Source: Paramuribaculum sp. (GTDB taxonomy: Bacteria; Bacteroidota; Bacteroidia; Bacteroidales; Muribaculaceae). Taken from it: a DNA stretch of 64,000 bases. The translations under genes and the position numbers were made by a program. Below, piece by piece: positions 42,895 through 51,666 of this stretch. Position 1 is the first letter of the stretch; each line of letters begins with the position of its first letter. The DNA is taken from positions 29,132 through 93,131 of the forward strand of contig JAFLSD010000011.1 in NCBI GenBank assembly GCA_022511125.1. The letters are read 5' to 3'. Below the pieces are notes generated by a model that was not told the origin of the DNA, ran no database searches, and was given only the letters and a program-made list of their open reading frames with translations.

Positions 42895-43728
42895 TTATAG
42901 TTCTATTCTCACAGCTGAAACGGGCTCGTTCAGAAATACTGAGGCCAACCGTGAAAATTTTTGTGGATTTTCTGTGGTCAGATAGGTTGTATTTCCTCCT
43001 TTCGAACATTTCTTCTCCATCTCAGGATGTCTCCTCAGATAGTCCGACAGGCTTTGAGCCACTATCTCACCTTGACAGACAATTTTCACATCGTCTCCGA
43101 TAAACTGACGGATTTTCGGCAAAAGAATAGGATAATGTGTGCAAGCAAGGATAATCGTATCGAGATCCCGGTCTTTCGTCTTCAATAACCTTATATATTT
43201 GTCGATGAAATAATCAGCACCAGGTTGATCTCCTTCATAATTTTCCACTAAAGGAACCCACATGGGACAGGCTTGTTGAACGACTGATATCTCAGGGAAT
43301 AATTTATGTATCTCAATCGGATAGCTTTCACTGTCGACTGTTCCGGCTGTGCCGAAAACGCCGACATGACCCGTTGAGGATATTTTATTTAATATTTCCA
43401 CAGTCGGACGTATGACTCCAAGCACTCTCCTTTCGGGATCTATTGCCGGGAGATCATTCTGCTGGATTGTTCGCAACGCTTTCGCAGAAGCTGTATTGCA
43501 TGCTAATATCACCAGATGACAGCCTTGTGAGAATAAATAACTCACGGCTTGCAATGTGAACTCATATACAACATCAAAAGAGCGTGTACCATAAGGAGTT
43601 CGCGCATTGTCCCCGAGATAGATATAATCATAGACTGGAAGATGTCTCTGAATTTCTTTCAGGATGGTCAACCCTCCATAACCGGAATCAAAAACGCCTA
43701 TAGGCCCCGTCTTTTGTAAATCTGTCAT
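42895..43728 (-). CDS. murI: Glutamate racemase
   Basis: This enzyme makes D-glutamate for peptidoglycan. The 277-aa protein has the N-terminal motif GVFDSGYGGLT with the first Asp-Ser pair, the catalytic Cys in ILACNTASA, the second Cys in LACTHYPIL, and the GDNARTPYG segment. All active-site residues are present. It follows the OmpH/BamA operon on the minus strand after a gap holding a GC-rich hairpin, and converges with the exported protein gene. Confidence 0.96.
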   Translation of the reverse strand: MTDLQKTGPIGVFDSGYGGLTILKEIQRHLPVYDYIYLGDNARTPYGTRSFDVVYEFTLQAVSYLFSQGCHLVILACNTASAKALRTIQQNDLPAIDPERRVLGVIRPTVEILNKISSTGHVGVFGTAGTVDSESYPIEIHKLFPEISVVQQACPMWVPLVENYEGDQPGADYFIDKYIRLLKTKDRDLDTIILACTHYPILLPKIRQFIGDDVKIVCQGEIVAQSLSDYLRRHPEMEKKCSKGGNTTYLTTENPQKFSRLASVFLNEPVSAVRIEL

Positions 43729-43769
43729 CGGAAATAGTTAACTTGCGGTTAAAGTTATCTTAAAGTTTT

Positions 43770-43807
43770 CGGGCGGCCAAGTGCATTTCCGCAACAAAAG
43801 CCGCCCG
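43770..43807. other. GC-rich hairpin between ompH and murI
   Basis: CGGGCGGC (43770-43777) and GCCGCCCG (43800-43807) form a perfect 8-bp stem with a 22-nt loop. There is no U tract on the minus strand, so it is not a classic terminator; an attenuator or processing site is possible. Confidence 0.45.
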
Positions 43808-43832
43808 ATATTTATTGAATTTATTTATCTCT

Positions 43833-44330
43833 TTATTTCAAACCGAGCTTTGCTCTTATTAAAGAAGTAGCGTCAACAACATCTTTCCCTACATACAGAG
43901 GAACTCCTTTTTCAAAAATGAAAGTAAAGCCGTTTTCCTGACCTACGGCAGTGATGGCATTCTGTATTTTCTGTTGGATAGGTGCCATAAGCTGTTCGTA
44001 CTGACGCTGGAGATCCTGTTCGGCTGTTTGCTGGAACTGCTGGATTTTCTGATGTTTTTCCTGAAGGTCGTTCTGACGGCGTTCGCGTATGGTAGCCGGA
44101 GTATCTTCTCCGAGAGCTTGGAACTCCTTATACAATTTATTGAATTCTTCCTCAAGCAATTTAAATTCTTCCTGAAGTTTATTGTTTGAAGCCTCCAATT
44201 GAGCCTGTGCTTCTTTCATGTCAGGAAGATCCTGAATTATGGGCTGAGTGTCAACAACACCGAATTTTACCTGTGCAAAACCAAATGCCGGAATTGCAAT
44301 CATAACTGCCAGTAAAAATTTCTTAATCAT
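43833..44330 (-). CDS. OmpH/Skp family periplasmic chaperone (second copy)
   Basis: A periplasmic chaperone of 165 aa that holds unfolded outer-membrane proteins for BamA. Signal peptide: KKFLLAVMIAIPAFGFAQ. The rest starts KFGVVDTQPI, continues as a long coiled coil (DMKEAQAQLEASNNKLQEEF and on), and ends with the family segment VGQENGFTFIFEKG. It lies beside a second Skp-like gene and BamA, a standard Bacteroidota arrangement. A -7 box at 44380-44388 gives it a separate promoter. Confidence 0.88.
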   Translation of the reverse strand: MIKKFLLAVMIAIPAFGFAQVKFGVVDTQPIIQDLPDMKEAQAQLEASNNKLQEEFKLLEEEFNKLYKEFQALGEDTPATIRERRQNDLQEKHQKIQQFQQTAEQDLQRQYEQLMAPIQQKIQNAITAVGQENGFTFIFEKGVPLYVGKDVVDATSLIRAKLGLK

Positions 44331-44379
44331 CTTTATTTGTTTTATAACTGTTATTTTCTGTTTTAATAGAATTCGCGTT

Positions 44380-44388
44380 GCAAAGATA
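44380..44388 (-). promoter_or_regulatory. Internal -7 box before the second ompH
   Basis: On the minus strand TATCTTTGC lies just past the stop of the first ompH gene and about 50 bp before the second, so the second copy can be expressed apart from the bamA operon. Confidence 0.5.
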
Positions 44389-44394
44389 GGGGAT

Positions 44395-44910
44395 TTATTT
44401 GGAATAACCTAACTTCGCCAGAACTTCGTCGCTGATGTCGATTTTAGGTGATGCGAAAATTATATCAACCGAGGAAGCGCGGTCGAAAATACATTGATAT
44501 CCTCTCTCCTCGCATACCGACTTAACAGCATTATATACATTTTCTTGAATAGGACCCATGATCTGCTGACGGAATTTAAACAGATCGCCTTCAGGACCGA
44601 AATACTTATTCCTAAGTTCCGCCGCTTCTTTTTCCTTAGCTGTAATTTCCTGTTCTTTCTTTTTCTTCTGTTCGTCCGTCAGGAACACCATATTGGTCTG
44701 ATATTCCTTGTACATCTCGTTGGCTTGTTTGACTATCACCTCTACTTCAGCTTGCCATTGCTGAGAGAGCTGATTGATCTGTTCGTTAGCGATTTCATAG
44801 GAAGGTACGTTCTGAAGAACATATTCCATGTCGATCAACGCAAATTTTTGTGCCATTGATGGCAATGTACAGCCTATCAAGGCAATGAGCATCAAAAAAA
44901 CTTTCTTCAT
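44395..44910 (-). CDS. OmpH/Skp family periplasmic chaperone (first copy)
   Basis: A 171-aa Skp-like chaperone. The signal peptide is KKVFLMLIALIGCTLPSMAQ. The mature part begins KFALIDMEYVLQNVPSYEIA, has a central coiled coil rich in charged residues (LTDEQKKKKEQEITAKEKEA), and ends SVCEERGYQCIFDRASSVDI. The two cysteines near the end are not shared with the second copy. It lies 29 bp after bamA and should supply clients to it. Confidence 0.88.
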   Translation of the reverse strand: MKKVFLMLIALIGCTLPSMAQKFALIDMEYVLQNVPSYEIANEQINQLSQQWQAEVEVIVKQANEMYKEYQTNMVFLTDEQKKKKEQEITAKEKEAAELRNKYFGPEGDLFKFRQQIMGPIQENVYNAVKSVCEERGYQCIFDRASSVDIIFASPKIDISDEVLAKLGYSK

Positions 44911-44939
44911 AGCAGATAAATGTTTAAATGTATATGATA

Positions 44940-47594
44940 TTAGAATTCTTGTCCCAGAAGGAAATGGAAGTGGCTACCTCCTCTTTCTCCGAACACTTTG
45001 TCAAATCCGTATCCCCAGTCGATACCCATCATTCCGACCATCGGCAGGAATATTCTCACACCGGCACCTGCACTCCTTTTGAGATTGAAGGGTGAGAAAT
45101 CCTTAACTGAAGTCCAGGCATTGCCTCCTTCTGCAAATACGAGGCCGTAAATTGTTGTCGACGGCTGGAGCATGAACGGGAAATGCAGTTCGAGGCCGAA
45201 GCGTGTATAAGCATAACCCTCGCGACCCCACGGTGTCAGAGCGCCATTGTCATATCCTCTCAACGCGATAGTCTCAGTTGCATACTGATATGAACCTGTC
45301 ATACCGTCACCACCCACATAGAAAGTCTCAAAGGGCGATTTGAGATATTTATTGTAACTGCCGAGCAATCCGAAATCAGCTCTTGTCATAAGAACCAATG
45401 TCCATTTTCCCATCGGATCGTTAAGCGGGGTATAAGTTCTCGAATGGAATCTTAACTTCCAGTATTCAATCCATTTATACAATTGCTTCTTCGATTCTGT
45501 TGTGTTCTGCTGCGACAGAAGTTTCCAGTCTTTTTTACCGAAGAGAGAAGCCGGGGGCGTCATCTGAAGACTGAGCGAAAATGTCGAACCGCTTCGTGTA
45601 TACAGAGGATTGTCGATACTGTTTCTTGAGAGAGTCAGACCGAGAACCAAAGAATTGGACGACCCGTTGTTCATGTAATACAGATAATCCCAGTTTTTCA
45701 GATAATACCAGTTGTAGGATAGTTCTGTTGTGAAAGTGAACAAGTCGTCAGGCCAACTTAGTCTCTTACCTATACCGACAGTTACACCTACCATCTGGAG
45801 AACTTTATTGGGGTCATAGGCATCTTCATAGCTATTATAATTATTTCCATAGCCATAGCCGTAACCATATCCGTAACCGTAAGGATAACCGTAGCCATAG
45901 CCATAAGGATAACCATAGCCGTAATTATAGGCGGAATTATACCAATTGTTATTGTAATAAGATGAATTAACACCGGTCTGGCGGCTATAATAAGCTGAGA
46001 TAGAAAGTGAATTCGGACGTTTACCGCCAAACCACGGATCAAGGAACGAAATACTATAAGCCTGATAATAGCGTGCGTTGGTTTGAGCGGAAATTGTGAA
46101 TGTCTGTCCCTCACCTTGAGGTATTATACCTTTATATGAACTGGGATGGAAGAGATTTTTTATTGAGAAGTTTGTGAATTTTAAAGAAAGTTTTCCGATC
46201 ACGCCCGTCTGACCCCAACCCATGGAGAATTCAATCTGGTCGTTCGCTTTCGATTCGAGAGGGAGAATGATGTCAACGGTTCCATCCTCTTGATTGGGTC
46301 GGATGTCCGGATTGAGATTTTCCGGGTTGAAATGACCGGTCTGGGCTATTTCTCTAATCGAACGTACGAGATCGCTTCTTCTGAAGAGTTCACCCGGTTT
46401 CATATAAAGTTCTCTTCTGATCACTTTTTCATACAGACGGTCGTTACCGTTGATCACCACGCTGTTGATTCTCGCCTGAGGACCTTCCATCATACGTAGC
46501 TCAAGATCGATTGAATCGCCCGATACATTCTTTTCAATCGGCACAAGCTGATAGAACAGATAACCGTCGTTATAGTACAGGTTAGATACTGCATCTTCGT
46601 CGGTACTTAGACGCTTTTCAAGCAACTTCTGATTATAAACAGATCCCGGTTCTATTCCAAGGATGCGGTTGAGCTGATCTGTTGTATATTTGGTGTTTCC
46701 TACCCACGAGATATCATTGATAAAATATTTCTTACCTTCATCCAGACTAATATAGACGTCCACCATCTTTTCATTGTAAGGGACTACACTGTCACTGAGA
46801 ATTTTTGCGTCTCTATATCCAAGTTCATTATACTTCTGGATAATACGGTTTAGGTCGTCCTCATAATCACTTTCAACGAATTTTTTCTGACGGAATAAGT
46901 TAAGAAGTTTCCCGTTCTCATTCGTCTTTTTCATCGCGCGCTGAATCTTGTTGTCGGATAGAACTTCGTTGCCGTCTATATAGATTTTGTGAACTTTTAC
47001 CTTATCATGTTTATCGATGTTGATGTCAACGATCACCTTGTTGGGCTGAGATAGGTCGTCGTGAAGAATGATATCTACATCGGCGTTACTGAAACCTTTA
47101 CCGTTGTAAAATCCCTTGATGATCATTTTACCGCGGTCGATAATATTCTGTGTTATCTGATTGCCTACATAAAGCTGCAGTTTGTCCTGCAGATCGTCTT
47201 TTTCACTTTTCTTAATTCCGTTATAATTTATTGCTGAAATCTGAGGTTGCTGCCTGAGATTGATTGAAAGCCAAGCCTGATCACCCGCCACTTTGTCGAC
47301 CGCGATTTGAACTTTACTGAACAAACCCTGGCGCCACAGACGTTTAGAGGCTGCGGTAATCTCATTTCCGGGGATATCAATCCGCGTGCCTTCCTTGAGC
47401 CCCGAATAACCTATTATCACGTAGTCCTCATAGTTGTCGGCTCCATTGACTGTTATGCCTGCTATTTCGTATGTTCGGGGGACACCGTTGAAAAGAATAT
47501 TCGGATTATAAATAGTATCGACCGGAGTCTGTGCATTGATTCCGGTTAAAGAAAACCAGATTATTGACAGAAATATGATCAGTTTATATCTCAT
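44940..47594 (-). CDS. bamA: Outer-membrane assembly factor BamA
   Basis: The essential insertase for beta-barrel outer-membrane proteins. The 884-aa protein has a signal peptide (LIIFLSIIWFSLTGINAQ), POTRA repeats over about residues 40-430 (for example VKVHKIYIDGNEVLSDNKIQ, INDISWVGNTKYTTDQLNRI, RINSVVINGNDRLYEKVIRR), and a C-terminal barrel with RGYDNGALTPWGREGYAYTR and the closing HFHFLLGQEF. Barrel residues near 556-583 carry a striking Tyr-Gly-Pro repeat, absent from usual BamA. Its neighbours uppS and two ompH genes match the Bacteroidota layout. Confidence 0.95.
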   Translation of the reverse strand: MRYKLIIFLSIIWFSLTGINAQTPVDTIYNPNILFNGVPRTYEIAGITVNGADNYEDYVIIGYSGLKEGTRIDIPGNEITAASKRLWRQGLFSKVQIAVDKVAGDQAWLSINLRQQPQISAINYNGIKKSEKDDLQDKLQLYVGNQITQNIIDRGKMIIKGFYNGKGFSNADVDIILHDDLSQPNKVIVDINIDKHDKVKVHKIYIDGNEVLSDNKIQRAMKKTNENGKLLNLFRQKKFVESDYEDDLNRIIQKYNELGYRDAKILSDSVVPYNEKMVDVYISLDEGKKYFINDISWVGNTKYTTDQLNRILGIEPGSVYNQKLLEKRLSTDEDAVSNLYYNDGYLFYQLVPIEKNVSGDSIDLELRMMEGPQARINSVVINGNDRLYEKVIRRELYMKPGELFRRSDLVRSIREIAQTGHFNPENLNPDIRPNQEDGTVDIILPLESKANDQIEFSMGWGQTGVIGKLSLKFTNFSIKNLFHPSSYKGIIPQGEGQTFTISAQTNARYYQAYSISFLDPWFGGKRPNSLSISAYYSRQTGVNSSYYNNNWYNSAYNYGYGYPYGYGYGYPYGYGYGYGYGYGNNYNSYEDAYDPNKVLQMVGVTVGIGKRLSWPDDLFTFTTELSYNWYYLKNWDYLYYMNNGSSNSLVLGLTLSRNSIDNPLYTRSGSTFSLSLQMTPPASLFGKKDWKLLSQQNTTESKKQLYKWIEYWKLRFHSRTYTPLNDPMGKWTLVLMTRADFGLLGSYNKYLKSPFETFYVGGDGMTGSYQYATETIALRGYDNGALTPWGREGYAYTRFGLELHFPFMLQPSTTIYGLVFAEGGNAWTSVKDFSPFNLKRSAGAGVRIFLPMVGMMGIDWGYGFDKVFGERGGSHFHFLLGQEF
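45847..45925 (-). repeat. Tyr-Gly repeat tract inside bamA
   Basis: The region encodes repeats of Tyr-Gly with two YGYGYPYG blocks, written with 6-bp units such as CCATAG and CCGTAA on the plus strand. It lies in the barrel, most likely in a surface loop. Confidence 0.85.
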
Positions 47595-47626
47595 ATATTG
47601 TATTTTTTCAATAAGTATCTTGTTGT

Positions 47627-48385
47627 TTACTGTGTTATCTGCTCTGATGTCAGTCCGAAACGTCGTTCACGGGATTGAAATTCCTTTATTGCCTCCTTGA
47701 AGTGATCGGCTGTAAAGTCGGGCCAGAATATCGGAGTAAAATATAGTTCTGCGTATGCTAACTGCCATAGTAAGAAATTCGAAACCCTGCGGTCGCCGCC
47801 AGTGCGGATCAGCAAATCTGGATCAGGCATGAAGTTTGTATTCAGATGTGCTTCGAATGTACTGTCATTGATTTCTTGTGGAGTCAGTTTCCTATCTTTT
47901 GATAGAGCAGCTAATTTCCTGCACGCTTCGGTTATTTCCCAGCGCGATGAATAACTGAGTGCCAGACATAGTGTAAGTCCGGTGCATTCCGATGTGGCCC
48001 GGATTGATTCATGGAGAGACTCTCTTGATTCTACAGGAAGTCTATCGAGGTCGCCTATCGCTTTCAGTCGCACATTATTACGAATCAGATCGGGTGTTTC
48101 CTTTTTTATTGCTTTGACGATAAGCTTCATCAACAACATCACTTCTTCTGAAGGCCTATTCCAGTTTTCTGTGGAAAAAGCGTACAGAGTGAGATATTTC
48201 ACTCCGATTTCTGCTGCTGTTTCAGTAATTGTCCTTACGGTTTCAACTCCTTTTACATGACCTTCAGAACGGTCAAGCCCTCTGGATTTAGCCCAACGAC
48301 CGTTTCCATCCATGATAATTGCTACATGAACGGGTATCGGATTCGTCGATTTTTCTTTTATTACTTTTTCCATCGGGTTTATCAA
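47627..48385 (-). CDS. uppS: Isoprenyl transferase (undecaprenyl diphosphate synthase)
   Basis: Builds the C55 lipid carrier for cell-wall and surface sugars. The 252-aa protein has [21 protein letters not shown] with the catalytic Asp, the motif [11 protein letters not shown], and the C-terminal [20 protein letters not shown] and FTPIFWPDF. The length and motifs are normal for cis-prenyl transferases. It overlaps the DUF6089 gene by 4 nt (ATGA) and precedes bamA. Confidence 0.95.
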   Translation of the reverse strand: MINPMEKVIKEKSTNPIPVHVAIIMDGNGRWAKSRGLDRSEGHVKGVETVRTITETAAEIGVKYLTLYAFSTENWNRPSEEVMLLMKLIVKAIKKETPDLIRNNVRLKAIGDLDRLPVESRESLHESIRATSECTGLTLCLALSYSSRWEITEACRKLAALSKDRKLTPQEINDSTFEAHLNTNFMPDPDLLIRTGGDRRVSNFLLWQLAYAELYFTPIFWPDFTADHFKEAIKEFQSRERRFGLTSEQITQ

Positions 48386-49062
48386 TTTACTCTATGACAT
48401 GTCGGACAACGTTCTCCAAATTCATAGGTGAGGCCCACTGTTAGTGTTGCATACCAATCGGTATTTTTGAAGAAGGAACTTTTAATGGAATACAAATCGG
48501 CTAATTCACCGTCAAGATGATCGTCAAAGACCTTGGCTACCGACAGAGCGACATTCATATTCAAACGTTCCTTTAATTTCATTTTCACGCCCAATCTGAA
48601 AGGAATTTGAAAAGCACCGTAAACCTTACTGTCGACCGCCGACATAAGTCCGCCTATGCCCAGACCGATAAATGGTGTCCATTTTTTTAAGCGTTTGTAA
48701 GTCTCGCCGATGCCATAAGGGAAAAAGTTAAATTCCCCGACTACATCAAGCCTATAGACATTCGAAGTATAATGATAGTCTCTAAATTCAGGGTATACAT
48801 TCTCGTTATTTTCCGTATTCCCTGAAAGCGTCATAAATCCTATTTCTGTATTCAGAGCGAGACGGGTGTTGAAGTTATATCTTCCCGATAAATCTAATGA
48901 GAACCCCGGAGAACGGAATATGAATCCGTCGTTCGCCTCGCCGTTATAACCGCTGATACCTATCGACCCTCCGCAATCCCATTTATATAAAGCCTCCTGT
49001 GCAAACAATCCATTGCTTGCCACAATCAACGACATTAATAATATGAGATAACGGATTTTCAA
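48382..49062 (-). CDS. DUF6089 outer-membrane barrel-like protein
   Basis: An exported protein of 226 aa, matching the DUF6089 family of Bacteroidota small barrels. The signal peptide is [19 protein letters not shown]. The body has alternating strands ([53 protein letters not shown]) and ends with [24 protein letters not shown] CxxC near the C-terminus is unusual for a barrel and may bind metal or form a disulphide. It is cotranscribed with uppS and bamA, so a link to outer-membrane biogenesis is plausible. Confidence 0.75.
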   Translation of the reverse strand: MKIRYLILLMSLIVASNGLFAQEALYKWDCGGSIGISGYNGEANDGFIFRSPGFSLDLSGRYNFNTRLALNTEIGFMTLSGNTENNENVYPEFRDYHYTSNVYRLDVVGEFNFFPYGIGETYKRLKKWTPFIGLGIGGLMSAVDSKVYGAFQIPFRLGVKMKLKERLNMNVALSVAKVFDDHLDGELADLYSIKSSFFKNTDWYATLTVGLTYEFGERCPTCHRVN

Positions 49063-49080
49063 ACTCTGACAGGTCTCTTT

Positions 49081-50583
49081 TTAATAAATAGGGATGAAGG
49101 TAAAATAATTTAAGACTCCTCTTCTGACTCCACCGAGTTCATCGGACTGATTATAACCTCCGAAAACATAAATATAGGGACACGACCAATCGACTATCGG
49201 AGCTGCGACTCTACTTGCCGGAGTATGAAGCGTATAGTTCGCAACATAAGCCTGTGCACCATAACGCTGGTCTATATAATAATCTTCATCATCTATTGAA
49301 GCTGCTTCGGCTTCCTCATCCTCACCCTCGGAATCATCGGCAACGACAGGTTTTTGCATATAGGCAGGTGCTAAAGCCCAGTGTATACCTCTGTCTCTCG
49401 ATATGTAAACTATATCGGATATGGTACCGTCTTCCAGTCTACCACCCGATGCCACTAAAACATCAGTCAAAGTTGTCACCCACTGATTGTTAACGCTTAT
49501 AGTGTAATAAGGATAGAATATCGCGCCTTCCCATGCCGGAACCGGTGAAATGGAAATTGCCGACCAGCTAAAGCCGTCATAAGCCCATACAGAACCTGTT
49601 AGAGAACCGCTTGCTGTCTTACCACCCATAACCATGAACATCGGGTTGGAACTCCATTCACTTGAGAAAACCAACGGTGTACTTGTACCGCTGACTGGAC
49701 AATTGGCAGCAACCTGTTTTGTCGTAGATTCAGGATACGTTACATGCATAAAAGAGCCTCCTGTATTCACTACTCCCAACACTGTCGTGCCGTAGCCACC
49801 GTAAATGTAATTCATTGAAGAACCGGTAGAATACCATGACTCGCACTCGTCGTCACTCCTGTATAACGTGCCGTCAGCTATGATATATAAAGCATCGTCT
49901 GTTGAAGTGAAGGTTTGAGTATCCGAATTAGTCGGCACTGCTATGTTTTTTGTTTCCCAAGATTTTGTTGCCGGATTTTCGCATACTCCAAGAGAATATG
50001 AACCGTCAGCTGATGACAGACAATAGAATTTATCGTTAAATACGACTGTCTTCTGCTGTTTCGGTGCCGTCAATTCCGAGGGAAGAGGGTCGAAATCTTC
50101 GTTACCCCATGTCAATGTATCGGGTTTCGATTGATGGACATTCACCTCGATGGAATAGTTCCTCACTACTTGCTGATCATAGGAAACGAGTCGCAACGAT
50201 ACTGGACCGTAGCTGAAATCTACAGAATCCGTTGAATGTTCCAAATAATCTATCACCGTGTCTGTGCCTTCACTTGTCTTGAAAACGATCTCCGACTTGC
50301 TCACCGTAGCGGTCTCTATTTCAAGGACAACCTTTCCAACGACGGTGCCCACCGGTAATGAGTCAGCATTATATATCCTTGCATTTGCCAGATCTATAGA
50401 GAAAAATACTGAATCGACATTCGCTACGATATTGCCGTTTTTCGATATCTTGAAGGACTTGACTTCTACGCTTTGCGCCGAGGGATCTTCTATTGTTATC
50501 CATCCGGAATCATCTGTATTACAACCGGTTAGACATAGTCCTATAATCAAAGCACAGAATATGGTGAGTTTTCTACAATTCAT
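49081..50583 (-). CDS. DUF6242 domain-containing lipoprotein
   Basis: A 500-aa lipoprotein of the DUF6242 family of Bacteroidales. Lipobox: LIIGLCLTGC, with Cys20 or so lipidated. The N-terminal Ig-like domain has KSFKISKNGNIVANVDSVFF. The C-terminal part is a Kelch/sialidase-like propeller (YRSDDECESWYSTGS, WAYDGFSWSAI, YISRDRGIHWALAP). An acidic linker (DSEGEDEEAEAASIDDEDYY) is inserted near residue 430. It is the first gene of the uppS-bamA operon and sits under a strong promoter. Confidence 0.75.
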   Translation of the reverse strand: MNCRKLTIFCALIIGLCLTGCNTDDSGWITIEDPSAQSVEVKSFKISKNGNIVANVDSVFFSIDLANARIYNADSLPVGTVVGKVVLEIETATVSKSEIVFKTSEGTDTVIDYLEHSTDSVDFSYGPVSLRLVSYDQQVVRNYSIEVNVHQSKPDTLTWGNEDFDPLPSELTAPKQQKTVVFNDKFYCLSSADGSYSLGVCENPATKSWETKNIAVPTNSDTQTFTSTDDALYIIADGTLYRSDDECESWYSTGSSMNYIYGGYGTTVLGVVNTGGSFMHVTYPESTTKQVAANCPVSGTSTPLVFSSEWSSNPMFMVMGGKTASGSLTGSVWAYDGFSWSAISISPVPAWEGAIFYPYYTISVNNQWVTTLTDVLVASGGRLEDGTISDIVYISRDRGIHWALAPAYMQKPVVADDSEGEDEEAEAASIDDEDYYIDQRYGAQAYVANYTLHTPASRVAAPIVDWSCPYIYVFGGYNQSDELGGVRRGVLNYFTFIPIY

Positions 50584-50603
50584 AAGACATTATTTTTCAA
50601 CGT

Positions 50604-50637
50604 GCAAAGTTAACAACAATTTTATTAACTAAGCAAA
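50604..50637 (-). promoter_or_regulatory. Promoter of the DUF6242-uppS-bamA-ompH operon
   Basis: On the minus strand CTTTG (-33) is followed by a 21-bp spacer and TAACTTTGC (-7, 50612-50604). Transcription should begin near 50600, giving a 16-nt leader to the first gene. Confidence 0.75.
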
Positions 50638-50676
50638 GCCCTTAGTTAAAATAAGTGACTTTATAAGCTTTTCACC

Positions 50677-51666
50677 TTAAAATAGCTTTAATTCTATCTG
50701 CCCATAGCCGTCTGACCCTAATTTTATAGGTGAAATTTCTTCGCGCATCGAGTCGTAAAGACCCGCTTCTATCAAACGATTCATGAGCGTCGCGCCGCCC
50801 TCAACCAAAACTGATGTAATTCCCTCGTCATATAGACGTCGCATCACACCGTTAAGATCATGAGTGTCCACATCAGTTATTGACTTCGCGTTCGAGAGCA
50901 AATCGTTTCTTTTTATATCGGAAAAATATAGCACATCTGCCCCTTTGAAAATATTTGCACATTTTGGCACATCCCCACGTGAATCCAAAATCACTTTTAG
51001 CGGGTTCCTACCCGGGAAAAATCTCAAATCCAGACGTGGATCATCCGACAATACTGTTCCTGCTCCCGTCATGATAGCGTCATGTTCGCTTCTCAACTTA
51101 TGAACGAGAACCGAGGTTGCCGGAGTCGAATAAGAAACCGGAGTCAACACGTTTTCTACCTTTCTTCCCATATAGCCGTCTGAGCTTACTGCCCATTTCA
51201 GAGTAATATATGGTCTTTTTTTCTCGTGAGCGGTAAAAAATTTCACGTTGAGATCCCTACATTCTTCCTCTAAAATCCCTTCTGTCACTTTCACTCCTGC
51301 CTCCAAAAGTTTCTTTATACCACGGCCATCTACTTTTGAAAAAGGATCGCGCACACCTATGAAAACTTCTGGAATTCCGGATCGTACTATAAGATCGGCG
51401 CAAGGTGGAGTTTTACCGTAATGAGAACAAGGCTCAAGCGTGACATACAACTTACTTGTTACAAGCAGACGTTTGTCAGATACCGAATTAATGGCGTTGA
51501 CTTCGGCGTGAGCCTCTCCAAACTTCTCATGGTAACCTTCGCCAATAATACGATTATCATGCACTATTACAGCTCCGACCATCGGATTGGGATGTGCGGT
51601 CGCCTTCCCTAATTCGGCCAATTGAAGCGCTCGCTTCATGAACAGATCATCGCTCGATATCTTCAT
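50677..51666 (-). CDS. ribD: Riboflavin biosynthesis deaminase/reductase
   Basis: A bifunctional enzyme for two steps of riboflavin synthesis. The N-terminal deaminase has AHPNPMVGAVIV, the zinc His in GEAHAEVNAI and PCSHYGKTPPCADLIV. The C-terminal reductase has ITLKWAVSSDGYMG, DDPRLDLRF and a closing VEGGATLMNRLIEAGL. The 329-aa length is normal. The start overlaps the end of ispG by 20 nt. It is the last gene of the long minus operon from Wzi. Confidence 0.94.
   Translation of the reverse strand: MKISSDDLFMKRALQLAELGKATAHPNPMVGAVIVHDNRIIGEGYHEKFGEAHAEVNAINSVSDKRLLVTSKLYVTLEPCSHYGKTPPCADLIVRSGIPEVFIGVRDPFSKVDGRGIKKLLEAGVKVTEGILEEECRDLNVKFFTAHEKKRPYITLKWAVSSDGYMGRKVENVLTPVSYSTPATSVLVHKLRSEHDAIMTGAGTVLSDDPRLDLRFFPGRNPLKVILDSRGDVPKCANIFKGADVLYFSDIKRNDLLSNAKSITDVDTHDLNGVMRRLYDEGITSVLVEGGATLMNRLIEAGLYDSMREEISPIKLGSDGYGQIELKLF

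Noticed and set aside
43770-43807. Rho-independent terminator after ompH
   Set aside because: The stem is good, but no U run follows on the coding strand, so it is listed only as a hairpin.
45788-46114. 108-codon minus frame over bamA with Ile/Met/Ala repeats
   Set aside because: It is the alternate-frame reading of the Tyr-Gly repeat tract in bamA, with no start or context of its own.
50677-51666. FMN riboswitch controlling ribD
   Set aside because: The ribD start lies inside ispG and no leader is available for a riboswitch fold.
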